In this document: one piece after another, positions 23,703-35,199 of the stretch | Layout: each line of letters starts with the position of its first letter | How positions within the stretch are numbered: position 1 is the first letter of the stretch | Source of the DNA: Nemophila menziesii | Lineage: Eukaryota > Streptophyta > Magnoliopsida > Boraginales > Hydrophyllaceae | Direction: 5' to 3' | Assembly (NCBI GenBank): GCA_029959085.1 | Contig: JARWIR010000002.1 | Span: forward strand, 38,126,233 to 38,190,232 | DNA: 64,000 nucleotides | The notes under the pieces: model-generated | What the model was told of the DNA's origin: nothing | What the model saw: only the letters and a program-made list of their open reading frames with translations | Databases searched by the model: none | Translations under genes and position numbers: made by a program

Positions 23703-26150
23703 AGACCCCCAACTCAAAGTTGTATAATCCCGGTACAATAAAGATAAAAACAAAGGGAAGTCTCTAAATACACACCTAGGTCAATTAAGCACAGATGGAA
23801 GAAGATAGCAGAATATAGAGAATAAATTTAAAGCAACTACTCAGAAAATTTCATGTAATAATATTCACAAACTACATACCTGCACACTTTTCATATCCAT
23901 AGTCAACACGGTTTGAATTCAAGATTAGATTAGCTTCGCAAAATAAGAAGTAGAGGAACTTTGCTCAGTTCACCAAGGAGGCTATAGATTGTTCGTCGAA
24001 ATTCACTAGTATCCAAAGATCCATTTAACTACTCTCTATTGGCTTAATCACTTCTCGATTACATAACAAAGAATCAAAAGGTCTTTAAGGTTGTAATTTA
24101 GGTTTAGGGACGGTATGATAGTATATTTGGATAATTTAAAGTGAGCTTTTGGCTCTCTCTTCACTAGCCATCAATGAATCGCCCTGGAGCTTTGAATTCT
24201 TGATGCACAAAGTAGCATCCCCAATAACCCAATTAAAGCATAAAGATGTTCACATAAAAATTCCAGTTTGCCGGTCCGAATATATAATCTTTTCAAATCA
24301 ATTTTTTCCTTTTGTATAGCTATGACTCTATTTTTGATATAGAGATATCACGCTATTTTTTCATAGATTTTTTTCTTTTATTTTCATTTCTAGCTCGTAG
24401 CTTATTTTTCATTCACTATTACCCCGGCAAAGGGTTACAATATAAACCTGTGAATCATCATCTAAATAATAACAGAGCACAATTAATAAGCTCAAAAATC
24501 CCATCCTAATAACAATTCCCATAATGGTGGACCCACCACCCCAAACTCAAGCTCTAAAACAATTGTCTATGCATGGCGATTCGAGTGCGGGTCATATGGA
24601 AAATTCCTATAATCTAAAGGGATATGGCTTATATTGTGGTTAAATAAAAAGGCTTTAGAAAGGCTAGAAGGGGACGAGAAGGATATAAAATATTAAATCA
24701 AATAACAGGGTGAGAAACTTGAAAGGCTTCAAGTGGCTAAAATATGAAAGAACTGCCTTAATCATTTTCTACACCATGCAATTTCGTTATTCTCTTACCT
24801 TTAGCACGTTCATCAAATGGGTTTGTCAAGTAGATTGGATCTCACGACCTACAAACCACTCATGGCTCCCTGGGATCGAACATACTTTCTATCGCATTGC
24901 TAACTAATCTTTTCTTTACTATCAATGTGTGTTTTCCTGCAAATATTCAAAGCATACAAAATAAAATATCTCATAAACATACTACTTTTTATCATTAACT
25001 TACTGAGCTTATGCTTTCAAGCTATTAAACACACTCTACATACATATAATCCTTCAAAAATTTTAATTTTTACCTAAAAACAATAGAACACATAAAAATG
25101 GAGATGAGGGACAACGAATCCCCACACCCCAAACTCAAAAATGAGTCGAGTCCCCACGACTCGAAAAGACTCAAAAATAAAATAAAAGAAATTAAAATTT
25201 ACAGATATTGCACATAAAGAAAAGGTAAGGAAGGAAGAAAACATACTCTTCGAGGCTATTTACCTCGCCTGATCAATACCTGAAATAGGGTGCACTGCTT
25301 TTATGTATGAAAACTTCTAGTATCACCAATTTCGCTTTCCCTTACATCCTCTTATGCTCCATCCCAATCAATCACACTCTAGAAATATATTGTTTATCTT
25401 CTTCCGACTTTGCTCTTGAATAATCTCTCATGTGAAGGTGTTTATCCAGGAATATGTTTTGAACACAGCTACTAGCGTCCCAAAAGCTTTTATTCATCTC
25501 TGATATACGAATCTTTTATTAGAAGAGTTATTGGCATCTTCTGCTCCCTAATCACAATTGCTTGCTTTTTAGGATTTGAATCCACCAAAAATCGGTTCCT
25601 CTCTTATTGCTTGACTCGAATTATCTTGTAATTTTTTCCGAACTAGTACCCATCTCAATTAATTTCTTCTAGAACTTACCCAATACCTTGCATTGATTCT
25701 TCATATCCCTTAACACTTTATAATATCTCTTTTGACCCCCAACTCAAAGCTTTGAGCACTCTTGAAATTTGTAACTCTTGATCATAGGTAGAACAAGCTT
25801 TAATTGGGTTAGGAAAGGTGTTAGGATGATAATTATTCATGCTGGTCTGATTGAATCAAGCTTTGGTGATATGGGTTTAAGGAATTGTTGGATGAATTTT
25901 TAAATTCATGGTTTTGATTCTTGGTTTTTAGGTGTTTTGATATGATTTGGGTGATCGAATATTCTTGGTAATGATGTAGGGAAGGATTTGGTTGTATTCA
26001 TGGTGATTTGGTAGTGTTTTGATGTTGGGTGAAGGTTTGTTGAAGCTCTAACGGAGTTGGGAGAGGTTTGGAGAAGAAAGTGAGGCTTAAGGATTGAAAA
26101 ATTCGGATTAGAGCTTACCTCTTACTCCTTATAACAAAAACAACGCAATA
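23703..26150 (-). other. Element B 3' non-coding region
   Basis: Polypurine tract GAGTTGGGGGTCT (minus strand) at 23704-23716. No intact gene. The region 25330-25760 is homologous to the small 3' frame of element D (42520-42908) but is broken by stops and shifts. Blocks shared with A and C: CCCCGGCAAAGGGTTACA near 24421, ACCCCAAACTCAAGCTC near 24538 and the TCCCCACGACTCGAAAAG box near 25152. The G-rich motif GAGTTTGGGGT recurs in it. Confidence 0.75.
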
Positions 26151-26164
26151 ATCTTTTTTGCTCC

Positions 26165-26430
26165 AGCGGCATCGGGCGGTATACCGGCCGTAGGGCCCGG
26201 TACACCGGAGGTATTGTTCTTCCAGATCCACGTTACGTCAAAATACCCGAGTTGCAAACACGTGGGCACGGGTTTTTGCTCTGGCCGGTATACCGGAGGT
26301 AGGGCCCGGTATACTGGAGCTGCTTTCTTTCGAAACTCACCTTTCTGCCTTGAACACGTAGCTAGTACCCGTGGCCTCGGGTTTTCTGACTTGCGGTATA
26401 CCGCCGGTAGGGTCCGGTATACCGGTGGCA
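26165..26430. repeat. Element B cluster of paired CG-rich palindromes
   Basis: Three pairs start near 26176, 26284 and 26393, a step of 108-109 bp. Cores are CGGTATACCG and CGGTACACCG types, the second member of each pair about 20 bp after the first. Between pairs lie CACGTGGGCACGGG-like and ACCCGTGGCCTCGGG-like blocks, matching the element A spacer. It starts about 230 bp beyond the coding stop. Confidence 0.85.
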
Positions 26431-26657
26431 GGTCAGAAAACTCCCAAAAAAATCCGTTTTTGCTTCCCAAACTCGATTTCTTTAATACCTAACATCAAAA
26501 AAACTAATACCTTTCTCAAATACAAAATATCAAATAAAAACAACTAAACTAAAATATAACAACATAAATTACTATGGGATGTCTCCCAAAGGGCACTTTT
26601 GTTTAACGTCTTTCAAAGTTAGACGAGTTACCTCGGTTATTTCTTTTTATAGCCTCC

Positions 26658-27526
26658 CTAGCAGTGAGTGAGATGATTAACACTTACCAACTCGAGCTTG
26701 CAACCTTCGATAGCCTTTATTTCGACCACTCCTTCTGAGATGATTTGTGTGATAATGTATGGCCCCTTCCAAGAACTGCTATGTTTGGGGTTGGGAGGTT
26801 TCCATGCCACCTCGTCTCCTACCCCAAACTCAATCTTTTTCTCCATGGTTTCTTGGGGGCTTACAGGTTCTGGCTTCTTGGTTACAACTCTGATTGGATA
26901 TATTTCTTTTGACTCATTTTTCTTTTTCTTCTTCCCCGAAACATAGAATGTTTCAGAGTTATCTCCAATACGGAGAGTCACGGTTCCTTCATTCACATTC
27001 ACTATAGTATCGCTGGTGGCTAGGAATGGACGCCCAAGAATGAATGGGACGTTCTTATCTGCTTTATAGTCTAGAATAATAAAGTCCGTGGGAATAACAA
27101 GGTTACCTACTTGGATGATTACATCCTCAATTACTCCCCACGGCTTTGCTGTTGATTGTTCTGCAAGTTGTAAGATTACGGATTTCGGTTTCGCATCATT
27201 AATACCAATCTTCTTGAATATACTTTTGGGCATGATATTCACACTTGCCCCTAAATCACACATGGCTTTCCCATGAAATATTCCACCTATTTTGATTGGG
27301 AGGTTGAAACCTCCAGGATCTTTAAGCTTCGGTGGTAATCTTTGCTGAACTTGTGCTGATATCCCTTCATTGAGTGTCACAGATTTGGATCTTGTGAACC
27401 TTTCTTTATTGGAGAGTGCCTCCATAAATAATCGATCATAGTTTCGCCTTCCTCTCATAGCTTCGAGTAAAGGGACGTTAATTTTTAGTTTTTTTAATGC
27501 CTCTATACACTTCTGTTGTTGCTCCT
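26658..27526 (-). CDS. Element B aspartic protease fused to integrase GPY/F tail
   Basis: An open frame on the minus strand that starts in the gag-protease linker (LKINVPLLEAMRG). The protease region has the leader QRLPPKLKDPGGFNLPIKIG, the catalytic loop CDLGASVNIMPKS intact, and the C-terminal half FIILDYKADKNVPFILGRPF. A basic linker (KKKKKNESKE) leads straight into VGDEVAWKPPNP and SSWKGPYIITQI, which corresponds to the C-terminal GPY/F module that ends the integrase of Ty3/gypsy elements; it closes with VNHLTHC and a stop. No RT, RNase H or integrase core lies between. The same fusion is in C and D. No own start codon is expected; it should be translated as part of a Gag polyprotein. An upstream stop near 27527 breaks that link here. 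Confidence 0.82.
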
Positions 27527-27767
27527 ATGGATAAGCGGGATAGTGGCAATGTATGGGTGGTTGTCTTACTCTACTTCTCTCTTCAATTATTGGTTCATAA
27601 ACCACTCTTGGCTTCTTAATCTCTCCTTGTTCAACCTCTTCAACAATTATCTCATCTAAGTTCATCCGACATACGTTTGACTTGTTTGGTAGAACATCCG
27701 TTTTGAGGGAGATGGTAGCGCTTCAACGATTATCTCGTTGTGTTCTTTCATCTTTTGAGCTTGAAGA

Positions 27768-28888
27768 CTAAGTCTTAACCTTGTCGTCAACGTATTGGAT
27801 CGTCTTCATGTTAGATGTTGTATCTTGGGTCAATTGTAGGAGTTGACTTTGCATTTGTTCTATGATTGTAGTGAGCCGCATTACATTCTTCTCTAAAAGT
27901 TGATTATGCTGTTTCAGATCTTGATTCTGTTGTTGCAGGCTTTGCACTACTGATGCATCGATCTTTAATTCAAGTCTGCTCATATTGTCCTTTGATATGT
28001 TGATAAATTGACTAATAGTCTCTATTAACTCAGTGATTTCTTCTTGAGGACGTGATTGAGCTTGACTTACATTATGTACATTGCAGCCTGGTGGTTGTTT
28101 AGCTTGATTTTCATAGGCTTGTTCTTGCAGGTATAACTGTTGAGGTGGCATTTGGATGCTTTCCTTAACTGTTATAGCGATTTGTTGTATTTGATCTTGC
28201 AAGCCTGAAATCCTCGCTTCTGTTTCTTCGTTAGTGGTAGGAGTTTGTTCTTGTGGCCAACTTATGTCGGTCTCGATGATTGTTTCCATACCACTCTTTG
28301 CTTCTTTTGGATCCATAGAGACAAAATTAACACGTCCCATATCATCTGATCTCAGCCTTGACTCTCTATTGAGTCCATTATAGAACATGGATAATTGTAA
28401 TTGTGGCGTGTATCCATGTAGTGGACATCTTGCCAACATCTTTTGAAACCTCGTCCATGCTTCGCCAACACTCTCTCCGGCTTCTTGTAAGAAATTTATA
28501 GGCTCCAATAGTTCCTTCACTCGCATACTTGTAGGATAAAATTTATGAAGGAATCTTTCTTGAAGCTTGTCCCAATTTGTTATTAGCTCGGGAGGTTGAT
28601 CATCTAACCAATCGCTTGCTTTCCCGGTCAAGTAAAATTGAAACATTAAATAATACATCTGTTCTTGCGTAACACCTTCATTAATGTAGGCGTCACAGAA
28701 TTGCATGAATTTCTGAACAGATCCACATCTTGATTTGTATCACCATTAAATTTTCCATAGCTCGCGAATTGATTAATTAAATCAGGGACATGCTTAAATA
28801 TAACGGCTCGGATAGTTGAGACGTGAATCCTAATGCGTTGAACTCGAAATTGACTAGGAAAACCTAGCTCTAACCGTTGATTAGCCAT
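27768..28888 (-). pseudogene. Element B gag without zinc knuckle, frameshifted
   Basis: The N-terminus (28888-28690) reads MANQRLELGFPSQF and LINQFASYGKF; a frameshift near 28700 separates it from the main part (28706-27768), which has QFCDAYINEGV, LTGKASDWLDDQPP, DKLQERFLHKFYPT and MFYNGLNRESR. The second half has no CCHC zinc knuckle. In its place is a Gln-rich stretch and a long heptad-type helix (VQSLQQQNQDLKQHNQLLEKN and following), likely a coiled coil. A two-base deletion near 27775 relative to D shifts the frame before the protease. Gag should form the particle; how it binds RNA without a knuckle is unclear. Confidence 0.85.
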
Positions 28889-28994
28889 CTGAAACCAGAA
28901 AAAGACTAAAACAAAAAGAAAACGCGTAAAACTGAAAACAAATAAAAACTTCTACACTAAATAAACACAAAATAGATTTACTTAAAAATAAATC

Positions 28995-29010
28995 CCTGGC
29001 ATCGGCGCCA
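28995..29010 (-). other. Element B primer-binding site
   Basis: TGGCGCCGATGCCAGG on the minus strand, tRNA-Asp type with two changes, 6 bases inside the LTR. Confidence 0.8.
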
Positions 29011-29016
29011 AAAACT

Positions 29017-30508
29017 TGGTGGGGGCAAAGGTGTGATAAAATAATATATAAATAAAGATAATAATAAAGAGCACACACCCTTGAGAACCACGGAACTCAC
29101 TGCAAGTATCACAGATCGTTTGCAAGTTTTAATGATAAGTTATGTTCGTTCGCAGGGATTTAATCCGTTAGATCTACTTATGTTTAACAAGCGTAGATGA
29201 ATTTAGATGTTTAGATAAAAATATAAAAAGATGAATAATTCTCTGATATGAAATAAAAAGATACAAATGCAGATAAATAAATGTGGATGTAAGTCTAATA
29301 GATTAGGGTCACTAATATGAGTCTATTTTCCTAAGTTGTTATTCTAACCTGTCACAGATTAAACATTATATACTAACCAGGATTCTAAATTCTACCTAGC
29401 CTCTATTAGACTTAGGAGCAACCTCTCACTACCAAGGATTTATGAGTAATGATTGGTGATTAAATCAAACCTTTATGGCTATCTAGTTAGGCAAAGAATC
29501 AAAACTAGATGATTATGTGGTGTTGTCAATAACTAAGAATAATCCTAAGATTGGTCAAATCTAGGGTTGTAACAATAAGTCAAAACACATAATAACAATA
29601 TACGCCAAACTCAAATCAATTAAAATAACAAATAGTATTATGAAATTAAAGACAAAATAATAACCCAACAATAAAAAATAAAACTTACAGAATAAAAGCT
29701 TAGAAATATGGTGAAACCATAAATATATAGCTAATTGTCCTAAATATAGAGAAGGAGAGATGTAGAAGAGGAGTTTGTCACTCTCCAACTTCGTGCTTCT
29801 TGTCTTCCTCTATAGGTCAGCTTGCTTCTTGGATGAATAGCTTGATACTAAGGATTAATATATGTGTAAGGACTAAGCTAATATTTAGAACTGGGCAAGG
29901 ACATGTTTACAATGGTTTAAGGGTGTATTTATAGGTGTTTAGGAAGACCTAATTCATTTTCTTGAAGGAGAAGGTAAGTAATGGACTCCTAGCCCAACTC
30001 AAATTCGTAACCCTAAAATATGAAATCAGGCCCGTTTTTGTTTTGGTCCTAACAACTTCAATTCTTATCCGTTTGACAAGTATGAGTAGTCGAAATTCAT
30101 CGTATCGGAAAAATCTTTAACTTTGCTCTTGGCCGTTCTTCCAAATTCCCCACTAATTTTGAGATATAAGCTGATTTGTGGTCGTGGGTGGTGAAATTCA
30201 GATTTATGGCAGCTTTTCATTTTCCATATTTTAGCTTTTGTTTCCTTATCTCCAATTTCCATGCTTATCTTCTTTCCTTATTTCTTAGACTTTGACTTGG
30301 ACTCTAATTAATCTCCATAATTATCTTTAAAACTTCACACTAAATAAATAATTAAACCCAATATGCTCTCTAGAATAATAATTTACTAAATCAAGACTAG
30401 AAATAGGAAAGTGTAATAATTCATGGGAAAATCGACTAGAAGACTTCTTAAATCACTAAAAATGATGTCTCCAACTAATATTAATTCATTACAAATAAGG
30501 AGACATCA
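29017..30508 (-). repeat. Element B 5' LTR
   Basis: 1492 bp. TATA box (TATAAATA, minus) at 29926-29933. The minus-strand start TGATGTCTCC has an inverted partner about 35 bp inside. Confidence 0.9.
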
Positions 30509-30513
30509 GCTCA

Positions 30514-31031
30514 CTTAATTAGGTTAACCTAGCTCAAACCTGTTTTTCGTAAGGAGATTATTGGTTCAAGCCACGACAACGCTTTTTAGCATAACCTTTC
30601 ATCTCAACTCCAAATTGGCTTCTTTCACTTATCATGCGTCACTGACTTCAACTTCTATCTAAATCAAAAGGAATTAAGTCCAAATCTCTGACGAATTAAT
30701 CATGGTGACTAAAACAATATGACATCAAGATTTCTCCGTTAAACACCCTAATTTCCCAAAGTGACTTTAAGCTAATTTCACGCCTTGGCTTAGGGTTTAT
30801 ATCAACTTTTTGACTTCTTCTCTTCATCTTGGAATCTTTTATTAACCATGTACCTAAAATCTACACACTCACAATTAAGTCACATAAGCTCAATAAATAA
30901 CAATATGTTCAAAACAAGAGAAAAACGTAAATTATGTCAAATAATAGGGAAAAATCTGTCACTTAGGCCCAATAAACTCCCAAAAGAATGTTTCATGAGT
31001 GGATTAATACATCACAAAAAGGAAGACATCA
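30514..31031 (-). repeat. Old gypsy LTR fragment, right part
   Basis: Continues the LTR interrupted by B. It ends at GGAAGACATCA (31021-31031), the usual right edge of minus-strand gypsy LTRs here. No gene. Confidence 0.5.
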
Positions 31032-31035
31032 ATAA

Positions 31036-31390
31036 ACTTGACCACCTTGATAGGAACCACACTTCCCATGAAAAACACCGACTCTGGATTACTCTTGCAC
31101 TCTTCCCAACTTTGATTGTTGACCATATAACTCGAACACCCATAAGGCTCTTGTACTACGTTTACCTTAGGTTGTTTGCTTTGGAGACCTTCTTTGACAG
31201 TTAAGGCAAGTTGTTTCAGTTTCTTATGTATTGTAGCAAATTTGGCGTCCATAATAGCATTGTTATCTAAACATATGGTACCTTATGCAGTACTTGGAAT
31301 TGGGGCTCGTGATTGTGGTCAACTTCTCTTGTTCTTTACAATCTTCTTTATACAACCCATCGCTTAATTCAGGTGAATTGACACAAACCC
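31036..31390 (-). pseudogene. Gag C-terminal fragment (Athila-like)
   Basis: The minus strand reads KKLKQLALTVKEGLQSKQPKV, then VQEPYGCSSYMVNNQSWEEC and NPESVFFM. It aligns with the Gag of element C around its zinc knuckle (QLTLDVKEGFSSKRVEV, YGCLYCGMNDHDWENC). The second Cys and the His of the knuckle are lost. The fragment abuts the edge of an old LTR on one side and the H LTR on the other, so it is a remnant of another element. Confidence 0.75.
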
Positions 31391-31935
31391 ACTTGATGTC
31401 TTCTTTTATGTGATAGATTACTTTAGTTAATTTTAAGGGTATTTAGGACTTACTTGAGGGATTTTCCGCTATTATTTGATGATTTATGATTTCTTGTCCA
31501 CTTTCGGCTTTTATGTTACTTTTAGATATTTTGTGTGTAATTTGTTTGTTAAGTCCGAATCTCTTAGATACTTAGATTCTACAATACCCCGAGACAATGA
31601 TAAGAAGACAAAACAAGATTACCCCAAATTTATTGCGTTAGATGACGATTTCACAAATTTTTTACAGCTAGAGCGGTCACCAACAAGTCTTAGAAATTGA
31701 CTTATTAGAGTCACCATGCACAATCGGTTAGGATTCTGGACAAGTCCTTCGTAATAATGGTAGAAATTGTAGTTATGAGCACGTAGGAAATGACGAGTTG
31801 TAATTTCGAGTTAACATGAAAGACTTATGCAATTTTTAGATGTCGTGGTTCGAACCAGTCGACTCATTCATTAAAACATTTTTTAGTTGACTTGGGCCAT
31901 TTAAAAGTGACCCACAACACCAAAAATATTTTAGA

Positions 31936-31937
<2 letters not shown>

Positions 31938-31977
<40 letters not shown>
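31938..31977. repeat. (AT)n microsatellite in H LTR
   Basis: Twenty AT units, about 545 bp into the LTR. Confidence 0.95.
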
Positions 31978-31979
<2 letters not shown>

Positions 31980-32592
31980 TAATAGAAAAGTTTCCACACT
32001 TTATTTTATTCAATACACACGCCTATGGTGCAGAGAGAGAATCTGTGAGAAGGAGATTGGAATCATTCTATGTCATTCTACATCTATCCTTTATCATTCG
32101 TCATCAATTATTAGTTTAATTTATTATGTTTTATTTTCTAAACATAAATATTATTTTTTAGTAATTAGTTTTAATTATTTTTGTATATATTAAATTTTGA
32201 TATCTTGAGAACAATAGTATGTACAAATCCTAGTATTATTATTTTTATGCTTTTATTGAATTTTGGATAATGCATATTTTATTTAATTGTTATTTTTAGT
32301 TCTTTGATTATGTATTTTCCATATAATCCAGCTCTAGATCTAATCAAGTATATGACTGCCCTTAGTACTTAGAACTGTCACCCTGACATACGATTCAGGT
32401 TACGGAAAACGATACATAAATATCTGCTGTGGGTTAGTGATCCTGAAGCATTTGACTAGACAGGTAGTTAATAGGGTTAGAGACTTTTAGCACCGATCAT
32501 TGCATAGAGTTCCCTCGGAATATTCCTCTAGTAGGGTTGAGGTAGCTTTCTAACTACCCCGACGAGAGTTAGGATGAAGTTAAAATCCCGGC

Positions 32593-33152
32593 TGCTGTCG
32601 CATTTTTTATGATAGATTAATCTATTCACGAGACATGTTTTTAGGGGTTTATAGGACTTAGTTTGGGGATTTTTCCTCATTAATGATGTTTTAATTTTCT
32701 TTTCTAGTTTTGGTGTTTTTTGACATATTGCTAATTCTAGAGCCTTTTCACGTAATTTGTGTGTTACTTGTGTTTCTCTTAGGTAATTGTAAGCTATAAC
32801 ACCTTGAGAGGATGATAAGAAGTGAATAAAACAAAATGATCTCCCAGTTATGGCGAAAAAGGAAGATTTAACCACTTTTGGAAAGTAAAGCTTGTGTCGG
32901 TCAGATTTGGAAAGTGGATTGTTCGAGCTACCACGCGAGATTGGAAAGGATTATAGAGGACCCCTTCCATATATAGATATGTTTTGAAATCCAAGACGCG
33001 TAGGATTCAGCAGTTTGCGATGTAGAGCTAAAATGAAGAAGTTATGCTAAATGTCGCTGCCATGGTACGAACTGTAAATCTATTTGGTAAAACGTTTTTA
33101 GGTTGGATTCAGTCAATTAAAAGGGTCCCACAACCCATGAAAAGTTTATGGA

Positions 33153-33183
<31 letters not shown>

Positions 33184-34169
33184 GTGTGTGTGTGTATGTA
33201 TCAGGAAATAACATTAGAAACATGTCTTGAGTCATATTTTAGCAGCCATTAGTCATTGGAGAGGAAAAAAGACAACAAGGGTTTCCATCATTGATGGACA
33301 TTCCACCTCCATTTTCAGATTTCTTTTAGCTTTTTCTTTATTAGTTTTTTGTAGAGAACATGATTCTATCACTTTAAATTATTGTTTTTATATTTTTCTA
33401 TGTGAACTAAATTTCTATTACTTTGAGAAATGCTTAATGTATGAACTCTAGCTTTTGGGTTATGATTTTTATTCTGTTTTGGGATATTATTATTGAAATG
33501 AATTAAGTAGTGTGCATTTATTATATGTGTATTGTATTTTCCAGTCCTTACGAATTCCAAGTAGTGGGTTGGGCAATAGTAGTCTCGGCTATCACCCGGA
33601 AATGGGTTGAATTATAGAAAATAATATATAATTGTTTAGTGTGTGTTATTTAGTAGGGAGGTCTTGACTAACCAGATAGTCAATTGTGTAGGATTAATCA
33701 CGCTTGAAAGTGTTTTAGTGTCACAAGGGAGAGGTCCCTAGCATTGTAGGATAGCCCCTATCTACCCAAGAAGTTTTTAGTGAGATTTTAGAATCTCGAC
33801 TATTTCTAAATACCAATTTGTCCTTATATCAATAAGCATGTAAATACATAGCTAGTGGGATTACTAGCGACTCTTAAGCTTATCATCTATATATTCTTAT
33901 TTTCATTCTCATTTGTTTAGTAAATTATAATTAGTTTTATTGAATTGCACTTTAGTCCTTAATTCCAAAACAAAAAATAATATCTTTTATAATTCTAGTT
34001 AATTGCAACTCAACCCTCTACGTTTTCTTAAGACATGGAAGAATTAACATCATAGTCTATGTGGAGTAGAGAACTCTAATACTTAGTTAATACTTGTTAA
34101 CGACTCGTACACTTATGGGTAGTAGCTCCCTGGGGTGTTGATTTATTTATCACACCTTTTGGGACAACA
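32593..34169 (+). repeat. Solo LTR inserted into the H LTR
   Basis: 1577 bp from TGCTGTCGCA to GGGACAACA, with near-identical 5-bp flanks CCGGC (32588-32592) and CCGAC (34170-34174). It aligns with the H LTR from end to end, including an AT microsatellite (33156-33180, followed by TG repeats to about 33195) at the equivalent position. No internal sequence remains, as expected after recombination between two LTRs. Confidence 0.75.
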
Positions 34170-34570
34170 CCGACTATTGCATGATTACCAATTCACCCCT
34201 TAACAATCAAATGTAAAATCAATTCTATTACTTGCGAGTTCTAGATTTATATTATAATCTCATCTATCTAGTTATTTATATTTTAGTCTTTAGTTTGATT
34301 ATTAATCTTTCGTTTAATTCACATTTACTGCATCTTAGTCCTTAACATCGAAAGAAAAACAACTATTTATTTTTATTTTTAGTTTCACGACTCATTCTAA
34401 GACACTTTCCAAGTATACTATCTAAGAATTAAAAATCATAGTCCTTGTGGAGACTATAACTCTTAATACTTACGATTATTATTTTTCAATTATATGTACA
34501 CTTACGGTTAGTTAGCTCTCTAGGGATATTGATTTGTTAGGTTATTTTATCATAACTCTGGACAAAACAA

Positions 34571-35194
34571 GTTTTGACGCCGTTGTTGGGGACTATATCG
34601 TTAATTTTTGTGTTTTATTTCGTGTAGTAAAATTAGTTGTTCAGTTTTACGCTTGGTTTTGTCTTTTTCTTTTTTAGATTCTCAAATGGAAAATCCAAAT
34701 AATGAACGGCGAAAGAAAGACCTCTCGGGCCCATTTTGTGTGCGACCCTTAGGGATTCGCCCTCCAACAATTCAAGCCATTTGATTAAATCCTGATTCGG
34801 GTATGCTTAATCAATTCTCAAACTACGGGAAATTATAGTAGAGTCGCACATAAAGATCTGGTCCTTTCCGTTCAGAAGTTCATACACATATGTGACACCT
34901 ACATTAGTTAAGGTGTCACACAAGAGTATATGTACAACTTTATGTTTCAATTCTTCTTGATCAGAAGTGCAAGGAATGGTTAGATCGTCAGCCCCTCGAG
35001 CTACTACCAAGTTGGGACGAGCTATAAGCTAGCTATCTTGATAGATTCTATACTCAAAGCATGAAACTCAAGGATTAAATGGAGCTCGCTAATTTCTTAA
35101 GAGAAGCTTGATAGTGTTGGTGAGGCATGGACGAGGTATCAATAAAGATTGGTGAAGTGTCCATTACATGGGTACACTCTCGAGCTACTACTAG
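34571..35194 (+). pseudogene. Element H primer site and broken gag
   Basis: A decayed primer site (TGACGCCGTTGTTGG, 34575-34589) follows the LTR. Gag starts at ATG 34686 (MENPNNERRKKDLSGPFCVR) and keeps PLGIRPPTIQA, LNPDSGMLNQFSNYG, KEWLDRQPLE and FYTQSMKLKD through several stops and frame changes. It ends where element E inserted at 35200. Confidence 0.8.
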
Positions 35195-35199
35195 CCATG

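Larger units (their letters stand above)
22209..30508 (-). mobile_element. Element B: non-autonomous Athila-like element with Gag-PR-GPY coding
   Basis: An 8.3-kb element with LTRs of 1494 and 1492 bp and a perfect target duplication GCTCA (22204-22208 and 30509-30513). On the minus strand: LTR, tRNA-Asp primer site, gag, protease fused to an integrase C-terminal GPY/F module, palindrome cluster, 2.4 kb of 3' non-coding DNA, polypurine tract, LTR. RT, RNase H and the integrase core are absent, so it needs proteins from another element. LTR divergence is roughly 5 per cent in the first 200 bp by eye, older than the copia copies. Element D belongs to the same LTR family. Confidence 0.93.
31394..34569 (+). 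repeat. Element H 5' LTR, split by a solo LTR of its own family
   Basis: Pieces 31394-32592 and 34175-34569, together about 1.59 kb. It begins TGATGTCTTC and ends TGGACAAAACA next to a primer site. The break holds a second LTR of the same family. The right piece repeats the sequence of the end of the inner LTR (TAGTCCTTAAC, TACACTTACGG, TTATTTTATCA), which is how the nesting is recognised. Confidence 0.75.

Noticed and set aside
31938..31977. Cruciform or terminator-like AT repeat
   Set aside because: A plain AT microsatellite in an LTR, with no flanking feature to support a function.
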